Under the pieces are notes generated by a model. The model did no database searches. It was not told the DNA's origin and was given only the letters and a program-made list of their open reading frames with translations. Of a stretch of DNA of 64,000 nucleotides, positions 16,206-23,250 are shown piece after piece. Position 1 is the stretch's first letter. Each line of letters opens with the position of its first letter. Source of the stretch: Comamonas_F sp047606565 (lineage in GTDB: Bacteria; Pseudomonadota; Gammaproteobacteria; Burkholderiales; Burkholderiaceae_C); contig JASGEH010000069.1 of assembly GCA_047606565.1 (NCBI GenBank), forward strand, positions 34,250 through 98,249, written 5' to 3'. A program made the translations under genes and the position numbers.

Positions 16206-16708
16206 GCCGCGCCGCCAATCTTTTGCAGATTGCCCGCCACGCGCCGCGCCCAGCCCCGGCCGAAGGTGGGCCAGGTGGACAGGCTGCTCATGAACTGCAG
16301 GCGGTGGCCGGAGAAGCGCGCGCGCAGCGCGGGCACATTGGCCCGGGCCAGTTCCGCAAGCGTCTGCGGCCCGACCACGCCATCCTCGGCCAGGCCGAGC
16401 GCGCGCTGCAGGTGGCGGATGGCCGTGCCGATGCCGCTGTTGACGGCAAAGTCGAACACGTCGAAGGCCAGCCCCGGCGCCATCTGGTCGCAGCGCGCGC
16501 GCAGCCAGTAGTCGCGCAGGTAGATGGCCTTGGCGTCGGCCAACGTCAGCCCGGCGATGTCGAGCTGCGGATAGGCGCGCTTGGAGATGCCGTACTTCGT
16601 CTCGCCGCCCGGGTCGCGCGGGTCGTTGACGTAGCCGCCCTCATGCCCGATGACCTGGGCGAAGGCTTGCTCGAAGGCGGGGGGAAAGGGTGTGGTGCTG
16701 GTGGACAT
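16202..16708 (-). CDS. Endolysin, glycoside hydrolase family 108
   Basis: A 168-residue peptidoglycan hydrolase. The GH108 signature HEGGYVNDPRDPGGETKYGIS begins at His22, with the catalytic Glu at 23. The C-terminal half carries the peptidoglycan-binding motif (LGLAEDGVVGPQTLAEL) of the PG_binding_3 type. No signal sequence or SAR anchor is apparent, so it should need a holin to reach the wall. No ribosome binding site is visible; instead a perfect stem-loop sits 3 bases before the ATG (separate entry). Confidence 0.93.
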   Translation of the reverse strand: MSTSTTPFPPAFEQAFAQVIGHEGGYVNDPRDPGGETKYGISKRAYPQLDIAGLTLADAKAIYLRDYWLRARCDQMAPGLAFDVFDFAVNSGIGTAIRHLQRALGLAEDGVVGPQTLAELARANVPALRARFSGHRLQFMSSLSTWPTFGRGWARRVAGNLQKIGGAA

Positions 16709-16711
16709 GAT

Positions 16712-16731
16712 GGCTCTGGGGTGACAGAGCC
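16712..16731 (-). promoter_or_regulatory. Inverted repeat abutting the endolysin start codon
   Basis: A perfect 7-bp inverted repeat, GGCTCTG and CAGAGCC with a 6-base loop, ends 3 bases upstream of the endolysin ATG and occupies the place of the ribosome binding site. It could be an RNA hairpin limiting early lysin translation or a protein-binding dyad at the head of the lysis operon. Confidence 0.45.
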
Positions 16732-16797
16732 GTCAGTCTCGGATTCAGCGGGGCGGGCGTAATTGGAAGGCGTTCAGTTTGTGCATATGAGGCACGC

Positions 16798-17388
16798 TCA
16801 AGGCGGATCAGCGTCTTTACCCCCAGATCGTCCCTGAAAGCCCGCGTACATTTTTGCAATTCTGAAGATATGCATGGTGGCAGCCACCACCGACGTCAAC
16901 GCATACAGGAAAAGCCCATACCCTATTGCGCCACCCACCGCATTCAAAAACGGAAGTGCTGGGCGGATAGGATCCACCAAGGGCGTGTAGAACCACCAGG
17001 ATTTCGCCAGAATGGCTGCCACCAGCGCCAAGGCCTGCACAAGGATGAAATGTACGAAGGTAGAGCACAGTGCCACATAAGCATTGATGTCTGACTCTTC
17101 ATCATCTTCCGCCAAGATGGCCCGGAATTTCTCGTCACCAAAGCCGATAAAAATTGCGAAGCCCCCCAGCGTGAATCCCAGCAAGTTGGGTAGGACGATG
17201 ATGCTTTGTTCCCACCACGGATCACACTCCAGCCCCACGCACCCAAAGCCTATCCATGTTTGAGCCGTAAGCGTCAAAAGAACAATCGCAAGATGCAAAT
17301 ACGGCGAGCATGCCAAAGCCCCCAAGCCACCGTAGGCGACCCAGTACACCCTGAAGATATCTGCAACGCCCTTGTATTGCTTAAACAT
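16798..17388 (-). CDS. Multi-spanning membrane protein, partner of DUF4747 gene
   Basis: A 196-residue integral membrane protein with about four hydrophobic segments: YLHLAIVLLTLTAQTWIGFG, IIVLPNLLGFTLGGFAIFIGFG, FVHFILVQALALVAAILA and AIGYGLFLYALTSVVAATM. An acidic cytosolic-looking loop (AILAEDDEESDIN) lies between spans two and three. Its ATG follows the DUF4747 stop codon directly (TAAATG), so the two are translationally coupled. Base composition is clearly less GC-rich than in phage structural genes, pointing to separate acquisition. No named family is recognised. As the membrane half of a two-gene cargo module it could be an effector or a partner; this is inference. Confidence 0.8.
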   Translation of the reverse strand: MFKQYKGVADIFRVYWVAYGGLGALACSPYLHLAIVLLTLTAQTWIGFGCVGLECDPWWEQSIIVLPNLLGFTLGGFAIFIGFGDEKFRAILAEDDEESDINAYVALCSTFVHFILVQALALVAAILAKSWWFYTPLVDPIRPALPFLNAVGGAIGYGLFLYALTSVVAATMHIFRIAKMYAGFQGRSGGKDADPP

Positions 17389-18273
17389 TTACTGATTGGC
17401 CGCGCTGCGCCTTTGCTTTGCACTGGCCCGGTCTAAAACATTCCAAATGGTTTCCACTTTCTCATCCACGAGTTGTGGATAGATCGCTGGCTTTGCTCTG
17501 GTTGACTCTGATGCCTTGATCCCGGCTGCATCATAGCCAATCGCTTCCACATGACCATTGTTTGCGGCAGCTTTGGCCTCAGCCTTCATTTCTTCGTCAG
17601 GAATAATACCCTCTGGATCTCTTGAAGTCATCACCTCTTGAATGCGGTTGATGTTGCGCCTTTCCATGCGCCTCATGATACGTTGCTCGACATCTCCTCC
17701 ATCATCCGCGTTCGGTCGTTTGAACTCGAAAATGATCTTGGTCATCCGGTGGATGCTTAGCACTTCATCCACCGCGGTTTCATCAGGAATGACAGTGACC
17801 TCTACGGGTGGAGCGTCGTGCTGTCGAGAGACTTCATTGAAAATCTGTTGCAAGAACCCTTCCGCGATAGATGGTCCCATCGTCGATTTTCTATCCTTGC
17901 TGATATACCAAAATCGATGCTCCTTGGGTCTGAAGACAAACAGGATACGCTCCAAATTGGGATGAAGATTCCCCGGAATGAAGATATTTTCGGTGTCGGC
18001 TTCGTCTGCTGGTTTACCTGTTTGTGTATTGAACCAAGGCGCATCTGGATCGATGTTCGTGAAGCGGTAAATCTCTCCTTGTAACTCATTTTTTTCCACC
18101 GCTTTTTCGCTCTCATAAAGCGCGCCAAGTAAATATCCATCCGATCTACCTCGACTGGCGATGCGCTTCAGTCGGTATGCCTTCTGAAATAGTTCTACAT
18201 ATGCCTGCGGGCTGTGGGGCGCATGCATTGAGATATTGATCTGACGAATTTCAACTGTTCTTGGTTTGGCCAC
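17389..18273 (-). CDS. DUF4747 family protein
   Basis: A 294-residue soluble protein that matches DUF4747 as I remember it: an N-terminal EIRQINISMHAPHSPQAYVELFQKAYRLKRI segment, then LLGALYESEKAVEKNELQGEIYRFTNIDPDAPWFNTQTGK, and a middle part with RILFVFRPKEHRFWYISKDR. The C-terminal third is helical and charged. The start is GTG (18273-18271) with GAGGAGG six bases upstream, a very strong ribosome binding site. It is less GC-rich than its surroundings. DUF4747 has no settled biochemistry known to me; members are frequent in mobile DNA. It is coupled to a downstream membrane protein and sits between lysis and immunity genes, a common place for phage cargo (morons). Confidence 0.8.
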   Translation of the reverse strand: MAKPRTVEIRQINISMHAPHSPQAYVELFQKAYRLKRIASRGRSDGYLLGALYESEKAVEKNELQGEIYRFTNIDPDAPWFNTQTGKPADEADTENIFIPGNLHPNLERILFVFRPKEHRFWYISKDRKSTMGPSIAEGFLQQIFNEVSRQHDAPPVEVTVIPDETAVDEVLSIHRMTKIIFEFKRPNADDGGDVEQRIMRRMERRNINRIQEVMTSRDPEGIIPDEEMKAEAKAAANNGHVEAIGYDAAGIKASESTRAKPAIYPQLVDEKVETIWNVLDRASAKQRRSAANQ

Positions 18274-18375
18274 AAATCGCCTCCTCGGGGTACAAAGTTA
18301 AAGATTTGAAATTGATCAGTCTGCCCACCGCACCGGCACATTCGCCGCACATGACGTGGGCCGTCAATCCATGAG

Positions 18376-18873
18376 TCACTGATACGGATCTGCGCTGACC
18401 GGCCGCGACGGGCTATAGCTCAGTCTGCGTTCCAACTCCCGCACCTGGGCGTTGAGTTGCCGAATACGATCGCTCATCTGCGCAGCATCGGGCCCTGTGG
18501 GGTTGGCGACCAACTGGGACCGGATCAAAGCGCGCTCTTCCTTTGCCGCCGCCCACTCGTCCTCCCACCGTTTCCATGTCGCCTTGGACTGCGGGCCCAC
18601 GCCTTCCGAAACCGCTTTTGCGGCGTAACCCTGCGCGCGCATGCACAGGATCATCAGGTTGTTGCGGCGCTGTTTTTGGTCAATGCCCTGCAGCCAGTAG
18701 CCCACGCTGTAATCCGGCGTCTGGGTGGCCGAAGTCGTTTCGTACTGGCAGCGGTCAACGGCCCGGTCGACAGGTGTGGCGTCGTCGCGCGTGGGCGTCC
18801 AGGTCAGCACGGGCTGGTTGACGGCGCAGCCGGCCAGCAACAGGCAGATGGCAATGAAGAGGCCGCTACGCAT
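18376..18873 (-). CDS. Putative phage lipoprotein
   Basis: A 165-residue lipoprotein: signal peptide MRSGLFIAICLLLAGC with the lipidated Cys at 16, then a Trp/Tyr-containing region and a C-terminal coiled-coil-like segment (MSDRIRQLNAQVRELERRLSYS). Its start overlaps the end of the zinc-ribbon membrane protein gene by 8 bp, indicating one transcript. Phage lipoproteins made from a lysogen often block superinfecting phages at the envelope; this is a contextual inference. About 100 bp of non-coding DNA follows before the DUF4747 gene and may hold its promoter. Confidence 0.75.
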   Translation of the reverse strand: MRSGLFIAICLLLAGCAVNQPVLTWTPTRDDATPVDRAVDRCQYETTSATQTPDYSVGYWLQGIDQKQRRNNLMILCMRAQGYAAKAVSEGVGPQSKATWKRWEDEWAAAKEERALIRSQLVANPTGPDAAQMSDRIRQLNAQVRELERRLSYSPSRPVSADPYQ

Positions 18874-19471
18874 GGCGGATGGGCTCCACCGCCCAGTTCG
18901 ACCCTACGCCAAAGGCCGCTTTGCAACTCGGGCACGAGTCGGAATCCAGCGCAATGGCGGACCGGCAATTCGGACACACGCCCTGGGGCTTTTCTGGCTC
19001 TGTCGGCGGGGACGCCACCGTCGACACCCGCACTGCGGAGGTGGCTTCCAGCGGCGGTAGCTCGCTGCGGCAATGCTTGCAGAGCTTCGCGGCGGCCTTG
19101 ACCGTTTCGGCGCAGAACGGGCAGGTCCGGGTGTCCCCGGCCAGGGGAGCCACGGCAGCCGGCGCTGGCGTGCCCCGGTGCTGTTCGATGAGCTCGACGG
19201 CGCGATTTCGGGTGAGCGCCCAGATCAGCGCGGCGACCCAGGGCAGCAAGGCCCATCCCAACAAGAAGTTGAGCCAGAACACGGCGAGGCCGTTGTCATG
19301 GGCGCGCTCGAAGGCCACGAATGACGGGATGAAGTAGGCCGCGCCCGACAGCGCCAGCATGACTCCCAAAAGAATGGCGGCACCGCCGCCTCCCCCGGCC
19401 AGCGAAAGCAGCGCAACGATGCCGGAAACTGCGGCGATCCCGATTAACAGGTTTTTGCTGTTTGTCCTCAT
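18866..19471 (-). CDS. Superinfection-immunity-like membrane protein with two zinc ribbons
   Basis: A 201-residue protein. The N-terminal ~95 residues have three hydrophobic segments (NLLIGIAAVSGIVALLSLAGG; AAILLGVMLALSGAAYFIPSF; NGLAVFWLNFLLGWALLPWVAALIWAL). The NxxLGWxxLxWxxALxWAL pattern is that of the Imm/superinfection-immunity family (PF14373-like). Two zinc ribbons follow: CPFC...CKHC and CPNC...CPSC. The start at 19471 was chosen for its GGGAGAGG ribosome binding site; 19495 is an alternative. T4 Imm blocks DNA entry of superinfecting phage, and a similar job is possible here. The pairing with zinc ribbons also occurs in plain bacterial proteins. Confidence 0.78.
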   Translation of the reverse strand: MRTNSKNLLIGIAAVSGIVALLSLAGGGGGAAILLGVMLALSGAAYFIPSFVAFERAHDNGLAVFWLNFLLGWALLPWVAALIWALTRNRAVELIEQHRGTPAPAAVAPLAGDTRTCPFCAETVKAAAKLCKHCRSELPPLEATSAVRVSTVASPPTEPEKPQGVCPNCRSAIALDSDSCPSCKAAFGVGSNWAVEPIRHA

Positions 19472-19519
19472 GATCCTCTCCCTATCGCCTTTCATCTGTA
19501 TGTCCTGACAGTTAGCGTT

Positions 19520-20014
19520 TCAACACGATGCAGGGTTTTTTTTAATAGGATGAGCCAGAAAGCGCCAGGACAGCCAGCTCACGATCAAGGAAAAAAGCAC
19601 GAAGATCAGCGCTTGCATTTGCGCCATGACTGACAACGGGCGCCCTGGCGTAACCAGTAACATGCCCATCACGACGAGTCCCAAGCAGGCCATCACCGTT
19701 GTGATGAAGTAACCCGACAAAGAAAGCAGGACGTCCTTCTTGGGCTCAATCAGAACCGGGCGCTGCGGGCCATCTGGTGCATCAGCCCGCACGCCTAATG
19801 GGGCGTTCTGAATCTGTTGTGTTGGTTCGATTACGATTCGTTCTGGCGCTGGCGGCCATTGAATAATGGTCAGATGGCTGACATGGGTATGGTTCACAAC
19901 ACTGCCCACCACATTCCCTCCAACCTCCCCGACCTGGACGTGGCCCGATCCCGTACCACTGATGGCCTGATCCGGGGGCTGGCTGGGTAACTGGTCTTCT
20001 GGTTTGTCTTGCAT
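19520..20014 (-). CDS. Membrane protein with glycine-rich GSGHVQVG motif
   Basis: A 164-residue protein. Residues ~19-46 form a Gly-rich segment, ISGTGSGHVQVGEVGGNVVG, closely resembling the C-terminus of the neighbouring repressor. Two membrane segments follow (GYFITTVMACLGLVVMGMLLV, about 100-120; LIFVLFSLIVSWLSWRFL, about 135-152), then a short basic tail. No family is recognised for the whole. It lies 68 bp downstream of the repressor gene on the same strand, so it is probably expressed from the prophage state and may serve immunity. Confidence 0.68.
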   Translation of the reverse strand: MQDKPEDQLPSQPPDQAISGTGSGHVQVGEVGGNVVGSVVNHTHVSHLTIIQWPPAPERIVIEPTQQIQNAPLGVRADAPDGPQRPVLIEPKKDVLLSLSGYFITTVMACLGLVVMGMLLVTPGRPLSVMAQMQALIFVLFSLIVSWLSWRFLAHPIKKNPASC

Positions 20015-20082
20015 CCCTCATTCCTCCTGCTGTTCGACATGGGCTGGCAGGCGCGGAAAGCTGCTTTGCCAGCGAATCCCCG

Positions 20083-20556
20083 TTACTTCGTCTTGCGTGG
20101 CGCCCTCGCAGGCGAGCCATACACATCCCCACTGGTCGATCCCACTTGCACGTGACCGTTGCCAGAGCCGGTAATGCTCATGCTGCCAGGGGGCTTGGAC
20201 GACGTTTTTCCCGATGTCCCCGCGAGGCCCGCCGCCAGCAGCGCCGCCGTCTGGATGAGGTTGGCCTTGGCCTGCGGCGACGCGCGGCGGTAGCTGTCGA
20301 GCAGCACCTGCTCGGCCGGGTCCAGCGTGGGCGCGGCCGGATCGCGCGTGCCCGTCAGGACGTAGGCCACGTCCACTCCCGCCCCCCATAACGCTGACAG
20401 CACTTCGCCGCCCGGCACGGCCAGCCCGCGCTCGTATCGGCCCCATTGCTCTCGCGTCACGAACGCCAGCGCGGCGGCTTCAGCCTGGCTGAGGCCGAGC
20501 GCTGTCCTGGCGTCTTTCAGGCGACCCCCAAAAAGAGATGAAAAATTCTCTTTCAT
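20083..20556 (-). CDS. XRE-type phage repressor with Gly-rich C-terminal motif
   Basis: A 157-residue regulator. The N-terminal helix-turn-helix spans about residues 10-65 (LKDARTALGLSQAEAAALAFVTREQWGRYERGLAVPGG). A helical middle follows, then a C-terminal segment SITGSGNGHVQVGSTSGDVYGS and a basic end (RAPRKTK). It lacks a LexA-type Ser-Lys protease domain, so induction is not by self-cleavage. Being divergent from the Ner-like gene across a 98-bp region with inverted repeats, it is the most likely lysogeny repressor. Confidence 0.82.
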   Translation of the reverse strand: MKENFSSLFGGRLKDARTALGLSQAEAAALAFVTREQWGRYERGLAVPGGEVLSALWGAGVDVAYVLTGTRDPAAPTLDPAEQVLLDSYRRASPQAKANLIQTAALLAAGLAGTSGKTSSKPPGSMSITGSGNGHVQVGSTSGDVYGSPARAPRKTK

Positions 20557-20654
20557 ATCTTGATGAAGAGACTTTTTGGTCTCATAATTCGTTTACTCAA
20601 GTTCACACCCATGTCATCCCGCGCCAACGGGAGCACACACAACAGGACACAGCC
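20532..20654. promoter_or_regulatory. Divergent early/repressor control region with inverted repeats
   Basis: This AT-richer stretch separates the leftward repressor gene from the rightward Ner-like gene and should hold both promoters. Two short inverted repeats are visible: AAAGAG/CTCTTT at 20532-20553 (overlapping the repressor start) and GAGAC/GTCTC at 20568-20583. They are candidate operators for the repressor and the Ner-like protein. No promoter hexamers stand out well enough to assign. Confidence 0.5.
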
Positions 20655-20900
20655 ATGGCTCTCAAAAAGCGTTCCGAGGTCCGCGCCGAGTTCATCCGCA
20701 AGGGGTGGTCGATCTCGGCGTGGGCCACTCGCAACGGCTATTCGCCCAACCTGGTCATCGCCATCATCAATGACGACGACGTCAAGCCGGTGCGCAAATG
20801 CACGCGGGGCGACTCGCACAACATTGCCGTGCTGCTGGGCCTGAAGGAGGGGGAGGTTTCCCGCCCACCCCATTTCGGCCGCCTTGCCGCCGCCGCGTGA
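20655..20900 (+). CDS. Ner-like regulator, BcepMu gp16 family
   Basis: An 81-residue DNA-binding protein: MALKKRSEVRAEFIRKGWSISAWATRNGYSPNLVIAIINDDDVKP with a helix-turn-helix at about 18-42, then GDSHNIAVLLGLKEG. The phrase SHNIAVxLGxK and the KGxSxxxWAxxNGxSxNLV pattern are typical of the BcepMu gp16 family. As first gene of the early operon it should act like Mu Ner, turning down repressor and early transcription. The start at 20655 was chosen over an open frame from 20538 that overlaps the repressor gene. Confidence 0.85.
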   Translation: MALKKRSEVRAEFIRKGWSISAWATRNGYSPNLVIAIINDDDVKPVRKCTRGDSHNIAVLLGLKEGEVSRPPHFGRLAAAA

Positions 20901-20946
20901 TCCGCCGGAGCCGCGCCATGTCCGTTTCCAGGCATCTTACAGGCGT

Positions 20947-21315
20947 TTACACGACTGTTACCGCCGAAAAAGCCGGGACTTTCCGGCCGGCCACGGCGGC
21001 TCGGTGGCTGCGGGCAGCGTCCAGTGCCTGGGCCAGTTCCCGCAGTGTGCGCCCGGCGCTGGCCAGCACGGGCGAGTGCGCATCGGGCCTGGAGGTGCGC
21101 CAGGCGCCGGATAACTGCGCGCCTGCGAGGGTGCCGTCCTGCTCCAGGACGGCGGCCATCAGCAGCAGCGCGCGGGCCAGGCCTTCGATGCGCCCGGCCA
21201 GTTCGTCGAAGTGGCGTGGCGCCATGTCGTCGGCCTTCTCGTCGGCCATCTCGCCCATTTTCTCGTTCATCTCCTCACCCATCTTCTCGTCCACCGTCTC
21301 GTTGATCTCGCCCAT
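20947..21315 (-). CDS. Hypothetical acidic protein on the opposite strand of the early operon
   Basis: A 122-residue protein on the minus strand in the gap between two rightward early genes. The start at 21315 has a strong AAGGAG ribosome binding site with 5-base spacing. The N-terminus is an acidic Met/Glu/Lys repeat (DEKMGEEMNEKMGEMADEKADD), likely a coiled coil, followed by a helical part (FDELAGRIEGLARALLLMAAVLEQDG). The family is unknown. Its orientation would let it be expressed in the lysogen or act against the early transcript. Upstream in-frame codons to 21396 are not needed. Confidence 0.65.
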   Translation of the reverse strand: MGEINETVDEKMGEEMNEKMGEMADEKADDMAPRHFDELAGRIEGLARALLLMAAVLEQDGTLAGAQLSGAWRTSRPDAHSPVLASAGRTLRELAQALDAARSHRAAVAGRKVPAFSAVTVV

Positions 21316-21417
21316 GTCGGCTCCTTGCTTCGTTGCCGCCATTGTTCGGGCGAGCCGGGTTTCCAGGGCGATCTTTGTTTGGACGGCCCTGTCCACGCCC
21401 CGCAGGAGGGCCTTCTA

Positions 21418-21888
21418 ATGCCGCGCCGCAATTGGAAACAGGTGCGCCCGGCCAGCCTGCTGGAGGCGTTGCGCCTGTGCAAGGACTTCGCGCTGGAGCG
21501 CCGCCGCCTGTCGGTCGAACGCATCGCCGCGCTGATGGGGGTGACGCACGACAGCCTCTACAAGTGGCTGGCCACGGGCCGCATGCCGGCCGTGCTGATC
21601 CCGCCCTACGAGCATGCCTGCGGCATCCACCTGGTCTCGACCTGGCTGGCGGCTTCGGCCGGCAAGCTGGTGATCGACATGCCCAAGGGCCGGGTGGCCA
21701 GCACGCCCGACCTGGTCGAGGTCAACAGCGGCTGCGCCGCCGCCTTGAGCCTGCTGACCGCCTTCTACGCCAACCCCGCCCAGGCCGACACGGCCGCGAC
21801 GCTGGACGCGCTGCGCCTGCACCTGGAGCAGGTCGCTTATCACCACCACAACGTGGCGGCTGCCACGACACCTGAACTGGAGTTCTGA
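21418..21888 (+). CDS. Phage early DNA-binding-like protein
   Basis: A 156-residue protein starting MPRRNWKQVRPASLLEALRLCKDFALERR, with a probable helix-turn-helix (LSVERIAALMGVTHDSLYKWLATGRMP, about 30-56) and a C-terminal helical region. This arrangement is common in early operons of transposable phages, but I know no characterised member. An AGGAGG sequence lies 9 bases upstream. The next gene begins 3 bases after its stop. A regulatory role is inferred from the HTH. Confidence 0.75.
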   Translation: MPRRNWKQVRPASLLEALRLCKDFALERRRLSVERIAALMGVTHDSLYKWLATGRMPAVLIPPYEHACGIHLVSTWLAASAGKLVIDMPKGRVASTPDLVEVNSGCAAALSLLTAFYANPAQADTAATLDALRLHLEQVAYHHHNVAAATTPELEF

Positions 21889-21891
21889 CCG

Positions 21892-22200
21892 ATGACGCCC
21901 GACACCAAGAACACCGGCGCCCCCGTGCTGCGCGCCCTGCAGATGGCCGAGTGCCTGGCCGGCTACGCCGCCACCGGCGCCACCAACAAGGAACTGGCCG
22001 AGCAGCTCAAGTGCCCGCCGCCCTACGTGACGCGCACGGCCGATGTGCTGATCGCCGCCGGCTGGGCGCGCAAGAGCGAGGACGGCCGCTTCTACCCCAC
22101 GGCGCACTTCACGCGCCTGACCTTTCGCGTGCTGGCGGACTTCGACCGGCTGGAGAACCAGACGCAAGACCGCAAGCGCGCCATGACCAGTGCGTATTGA
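21892..22200 (+). CDS. Winged-helix (IclR-like HTH) phage regulator
   Basis: A 102-residue protein with a single winged helix-turn-helix: VLRALQMAECLAGYAATGATNKELAEQLKCPPPYVTRTADVLIAAGWARKSEDGRFYPT. This resembles the N-terminal domain of IclR regulators without the effector domain. The C-terminal ~30 residues are helical and charged. Found in early regions of Mu-like phages; target unknown. Confidence 0.78.
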   Translation: MTPDTKNTGAPVLRALQMAECLAGYAATGATNKELAEQLKCPPPYVTRTADVLIAAGWARKSEDGRFYPTAHFTRLTFRVLADFDRLENQTQDRKRAMTSAY

Positions 22201-22236
22201 TCCATTCCTGCCCCATTTTCCGAAGGACTTTCAACC

Positions 22237-23250
22237 ATGGCTCGAACAGCAAACAAACCCCAGGCCCCCGCACCGATGGACGTGATCCCCGTGGCGAAGG
22301 TCGAGCGCATCGAAGCGGCGCAGGACGCCCTGGCGCTGGAGCAGAAGCAGGCCCAGGCCCATGTGCGCGCCGTGGCGCTGCAGGTGGGCTACCAGTTGCC
22401 CGCCGACAGCGCCGACCCCGACCTGATCCAGCGTGACATCGCCGCCAACATGCGGCGCAGCGTGGAGGCCTGCCTGGAAGTGGGGCGCGGGCTGGCGGTG
22501 CTCAAGGCCGTCTGCGGCCATGGCAATTTCCTCGCGCGGCTCGAGGTGCTGGGGATCGAGACGCGCGTGGCGCAACGCTTCATGCAGTCCGCGATCAAGT
22601 TCTCAAATGCGGCGTCAACGCCGCTTTTGAATGCCATCGGCAACCAGACCAAGCTTTTCGAGATGCTGGTGCTCGACGACGAGCAGATCGACGAACTGGC
22701 CCTGACCGGCGAAACCGGCGAGCTGCACCTGGATGACATCGCGACCATGTCGGTGAAGGAGCTGCGCGAGGCGCTCCGACAAGCGAAGCACGACGAGCAG
22801 TACATGGGCGACAAGCTCTCCAAGGAGCGCGAGCGTGCCGACCAGGCCGAGAAGCGACTGCGCAAGGGCGGGCCGGAGACCCGCCCGCTTGATGAACGCA
22901 TCACGCCATTTCAGGTTGAGCTGACCGAGCGCCAGTCGCTGCTGGAAAAAGCGCTGTTGGCGCATGACGAGGCCGTCACGGCGCTGGACGCATGGTGGAC
23001 ACAGGAGGTCGTTACCGCCCCAGGCTATGACCCTGAGGCACCCGCGCCGCTGCCCGCGCCAGTTCTGGCGGTGGCCCAGCACCTGTACGACGCCATCGAG
23101 CGCACAGCCGCCATTGTCGGCGGCCTGCAGCACCGCATGTGGGAAGTGTTCGGCGACCAGATTCCGAACGCCCGCCAGTACCTGCTGCAAGACCCTGCGC
23201 TGGTCTCCGATCTGGCCGCTGCCGAAACAGCAGCGCAAGGCCATGACTGA
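22237..23250 (+). CDS. Early phage protein with DUF3102-like and coiled-coil regions
   Basis: A 337-residue protein. The segment IAANMRRSVEACLEVGRGLAVLKAVCGHGNFLARLEVLGIETRVAQRFMQSA (about 68-120) is like the helical module of DUF3102 or KilA-adjacent plasmid/phage proteins. A strongly charged coiled coil follows at about 175-230 (REALRQAKHDEQYMGDKLSKERERADQAEKRLRKGG). It ends overlapping the transposase start by 8 bp. The position before A suggests a transposition accessory, but no direct evidence exists. Confidence 0.7.
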   Translation: MARTANKPQAPAPMDVIPVAKVERIEAAQDALALEQKQAQAHVRAVALQVGYQLPADSADPDLIQRDIAANMRRSVEACLEVGRGLAVLKAVCGHGNFLARLEVLGIETRVAQRFMQSAIKFSNAASTPLLNAIGNQTKLFEMLVLDDEQIDELALTGETGELHLDDIATMSVKELREALRQAKHDEQYMGDKLSKERERADQAEKRLRKGGPETRPLDERITPFQVELTERQSLLEKALLAHDEAVTALDAWWTQEVVTAPGYDPEAPAPLPAPVLAVAQHLYDAIERTAAIVGGLQHRMWEVFGDQIPNARQYLLQDPALVSDLAAAETAAQGHD

